Assembly (NCBI GenBank): GCA_015680635.1
Contig: JAABOA010000220.1
Coordinates: 1-10,001 of the forward strand
Source of the DNA: Lunasporangiospora selenospora
Taxonomy: Eukaryota; Mortierellomycota; Mortierellomycetes; Mortierellales; Mortierellaceae
DNA: 10,001 bases
Direction of reading: 5' to 3'
The notes beneath the pieces are model-generated. The model did no database searches, was not told the DNA's origin, and worked only from the letters and a program-made list of their open reading frames with translations. Position numbers and translations under genes: made by a program. Of this stretch, positions 7,106 to 10,001 are shown one piece after another; the stretch's first letter is position 1, and each line of letters opens with the position of its first letter.

Positions 7106-10001
7106 ATGCATATCATTAAACCCGATTGGGTGTGCCATCTCAGTAGGAATATGATTCGGCATCCACAGTGATAGACCAGATGGACATTCTGTGAAATGGA
7201 CGCCCTCGATCCCAGTTGCGAAAGGCAGAGATGCTGATGGAACATTCTTTTTAATGAACAATCACTCTAGTCGAGAAGTCCAAGCGAGCACCCATCTACT
7301 CATTGCATGTTCATCCTGATGGGACGCGGCTCGCCACCGGAGCTCAAGGTACAGCGCCATCCTGAGTTCACTCTCTCCGTCTGTTCTCTACAATATCGAC
7401 TTGGCTGATGATATTGTTTTTTTATTACTACTGTTTTTGCCACATCGTACCAATATCGCGGTTGAAACCCAACACGCTAACAATCTCGTTCACTTGGATA
7501 TTGGTTTGGCTTGCAGATGCAAAAGTCAAGATTTGGAATCTAGCCCCAATCATGGACGCGGAGAAGGATCAGGGACCAGATGCGAAGCGCCACTTGTGTA
7601 CTATGAACCTTCACAATGGTACGGAGTTTTCAATAGCCATTGGATATGTGGACGCGCCATTTATTTCGTATTCCAATAGCTCTCACACATCGACATTGTA
7701 TACATCATTGTAGGAGCGGTTCTCTGCGTGAAATGGTCCAATGGCAAAGGAAAATATCTGGCTACTGGGTCTGATGACATGATCGTAATGATCTGGCAAC
7801 TAGACAGGTAATGTTTTGACCCTGAGTACATGGATCGCAAAGTATCCCGTTATATTATTGTCGCTATGCAATAAATCTTGAAGTATGGAGCTGAATTAAC
7901 ACGTTGTAGAAACGATATCAAACTCCTATTAGGTCATCAGAAGCGTGGGGTGGCGGATCGTTCGGAGATAGCCCAAACATCGAAAACTGGAGAGCAGTAA
8001 AACGACTTGCAGGCCACGAATCAGGTATTTTGGCACAAACAAATATCAACTTGGTCTGTCGACGACGACAGTGACAAAAGCACCATTATGCAGGAATTCG
8101 ATTGTAAACCTAATATCTGGACCAATATGTGAATGAATTTAGATGTCACAGATGTTGCATGGTCACCCGAGAACACTTACTTGGCTTCTGCAGGCTTGGA
8201 CTCGAAGATTATCATCTGGGATGGAAAGAATTTCAGTAAGTCTCAAGGACAAAGCCTTGTGGCATTTTTTCAATCATTGGGAAGCAGGTTGCCTTGAGGA
8301 CTAATTTCAACCTTTTCGATACTTTAAATATTAATAGACCGGATCATGACCTTAGATCAACATCAGGGGTTTGTTAAAGGACTGACATGGGACCCAGTAG
8401 GGAAATACTTGGCATCCCAGGTAAAGCAATGCTTGATATCATGTTTTGCTCCGCATTGGTAGAGTCTATTATTATCGCTATTGACTGCTCTTCTTTATTC
8501 TATAGTCTGATGACAAGTCAGTGAGAATTTGGCGCATTACTGACTGGGAAGTCGAAGTCGAAGTAAAGGAGCCATTCGTACAGTCTTCAGGGACAACATT
8601 CTTCAGAAGATTGAGGCAAGTGGCTAAATGAATATTCTCACGGAGGTGTAATATGGATAGACTTATTCAGGAGTTTCCATATTCATTAACACCAATGTTC
8701 ACTCGACTTCTACAGCTGGTCTCCTGATGGTGGACATATCGCAACTGCAAACGCATACAATGGATCAATACCAGTCGCTTCGGTCATTACAAGAGACAAC
8801 TGGAGAGCCGATATCTCCCTCGTAGGGCACAGTGCACCTGTGGAAGTCGTTGCCTTCAACCCATTACTCTTCAAATACACGGACTCATCAGGAAACGTCG
8901 GCTTTACCTCAATATGTGCTGTTGGTAGTCAGGACAGAGGATTAACGATCTGGAGGACGCATGAACCTCGGCCATTTGTAGGAATTAAGGAGTTATTCGT
9001 TCATAGTTTCTTGGATCTAAGCTGGACACCGGATGGTCAATCATTATTTGCATGCTCATATGATGGCACAGTCGCTGTGCTATTATTTCAGTCCGAGAAT
9101 CTGGGCGAAGCTGTCCCAGCAGAGGAACGCCATCAACTACTTGCAAAGTACGGATATGAACGGCGAGGAGAAGTAATGGCAGAAACGCCAACGCAACTAG
9201 CAATGGAAGAGCAACTAAAGGAGAGTGCTGCAAAGTCGCGGATGGACGAAATCATGAATCACGATTCTTCAATGGAAGGTGTCACTACCACGTTCGATAC
9301 GCCCTCACACCCCAGTGTCTTTGTCAACGCTACAACGAATGGTGGTAGCTCTACGGCGCCTCAGGGATCTCTTCCAACCTCCCCACGCGAGCAACGGACA
9401 CACATGTCAATCAACGATCAAACGGTGACAGTGACTAGCGATGGAAAGAAGAGAATTAAGCCGCTTTTCTTAGGAAGTGGAATTAGCACCGCGCCTGCCA
9501 CGCGTACTTCATTTCAACCAGCAAAGGCCGTGGGGGTAAGTGGTATTTTTCAGCAGCACACATTTACTGAGAATCTACCAACGAACATCTTTTTTAACCA
9601 ATAGGCAAAACGATATTGTCATTTCATGTGATTCATAACATAATAGGAACCAGCGAATTCGAGTCAGGGTGTCTCCAGCTATGTTGAAAGAGGGGATCCG
9701 ACAACAGCAATCCCAGACGGCGGGTTCCCATCTGTTGTCATTGGAACAAAACGCAAAGACCCACCAACGAATGGACCCTCTACATTGACCGGACCGGCTA
9801 AAAAAGGAACAGAAGCCACTGGATCGAATAGCAAAGGCAAAGGCGGTGGACAAAGGGGCGATGAAGATGTCACTTCTCGGGTCGCGGTTGCTACGCCCTT
9901 GTTATCAGTTTCTAAAGTACGACTAGGCGTTCCGCGGGTGCGATCCCACATTACCAAGAACAGGGCAGGACTAGAGTGTCACAACAGTCTGACTGGCAAC
10001 C
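7106..10001 (+). CDS. HIR1: HIRA/Hir1 histone chaperone subunit, WD40 and B-domain part, cut by the right window edge
   Basis: Scaffold of the HIR/HIRA complex, which deposits H3-H4 independently of replication with Asf1 and represses histone genes; nuclear. The ten inferred exons are 7106-7142, 7271-7348, 7517-7618, 7714-7807, 7933-8024, 8143-8235, 8338-8420, 8506-8615, 8716-9535 and 9647-10001. All junctions stay in frame, giving about 621 residues so far. The start MHIIKPDW is the usual Hir1 N terminus. Seven WD40 blades can be followed: ATGAQDAKVKIWN, ATGSDDMIVMIWQ, ASAGLDSKIIIWD, ASQSDDKSVRIWR, LSWSPDGGHIATAN, GSQDRGLTIWR and LSWTPDGQSLFACSYDGTVAV. After a polar linker comes TSDGKKRIKPLFLG (about 470-483), matching the Asf1-binding B domain. 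The Hir-type segment with PLLSVSKVRLGVPRVRSHI then follows. The rest of the C-terminal domain lies outside. Intron 8 uses a GC donor. HIRA family members are usually about 900-1000 residues, so roughly a third is missing. Confidence 0.95.
8616..8715 (+). other. GC-AG intron in the HIR1 gene
   Basis: The exon ends ...TTCAGAAGATTGAG and the intron begins GCAAGT, the classical strong context for a GC donor. It ends CTACAG. This junction restores the conserved RRLSWSPDGG at the fifth WD40 blade. The nearest GT (GTGGCT, four bases downstream) gives an out-of-frame join with the same acceptor. All other introns in the gene have GT donors. Confidence 0.8.

Noticed and set aside
7401-7713. Plus-strand open frames of 92 and 101 codons in the HIR1 5' region
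   Set aside because: Both run across introns 2 and 3 of HIR1. Only 7517-7618 matches the conserved WD40 protein.
1-10001. CRISPR array, insertion sequence, prophage or bacterial operon
   Set aside because: There are no direct-repeat/spacer arrays and no transposase, integrase or phage proteins. The spliced genes point to a fungal nuclear genome.

Overview
The window looks like nuclear DNA from a filamentous fungus. Three loci are split by short introns of about 94-168 nt with GTAAGT/GTATGC/GTAATG-type donors and TAG/CAG acceptors. There are pyrimidine-rich leaders in front of start codons and no operon or ribosome-binding-site logic. The divergent HSPA12-like Hsp70 family at the left is, from general knowledge, strongly expanded in Mortierella-type soil fungi. 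A Mortierellomycota/Mucoromycota origin is my best guess; it is an inference, not a demonstration.

Left part (1-3183, minus strand): two head-to-tail members of one Hsp70-like ATPase family. The copy at 1-807 is intact as far as it can be seen (three exons, running off the left edge). The copy at about 1905-3183 is a decayed relative with in-frame stops, frameshifting deletions, lost splice signals and a ruined phosphate loop. About 1.1 kb of apparently gene-free DNA lies between them. Just upstream of the dead copy is a small minisatellite carrying TTAGGG at 18-bp spacing.

Middle (4105-5936, plus strand): a three-exon flavin monooxygenase of the Baeyer-Villiger type, about 537 residues. It has both nucleotide-binding sites and the family fingerprint. 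A CT-rich leader with a CACGTG box precedes it.

Intergenic 5937-7105: no confident gene. The minus strand holds coding-looking blocks (6880-6711, about 6500-6467, 6356-6084) that could be exons or remnants of an unrecognised gene.

Right part (7106 to the right edge, plus strand): ten exons of the HIRA/Hir1 histone chaperone, comprising seven WD40 blades, a B-domain-like motif and the beginning of the C-terminal region. One of its introns must be read as GC-AG to keep the conserved protein.

The loci have no evident joint function: a housekeeping chromatin gene, an accessory oxidoreductase and a birth-and-death Hsp70-like family. I found no convincing new multi-gene system. The most useful leads are the cryptic minus-strand exons, the GC-AG intron, the Hsp70 decay series and the TTAGGG minisatellite.
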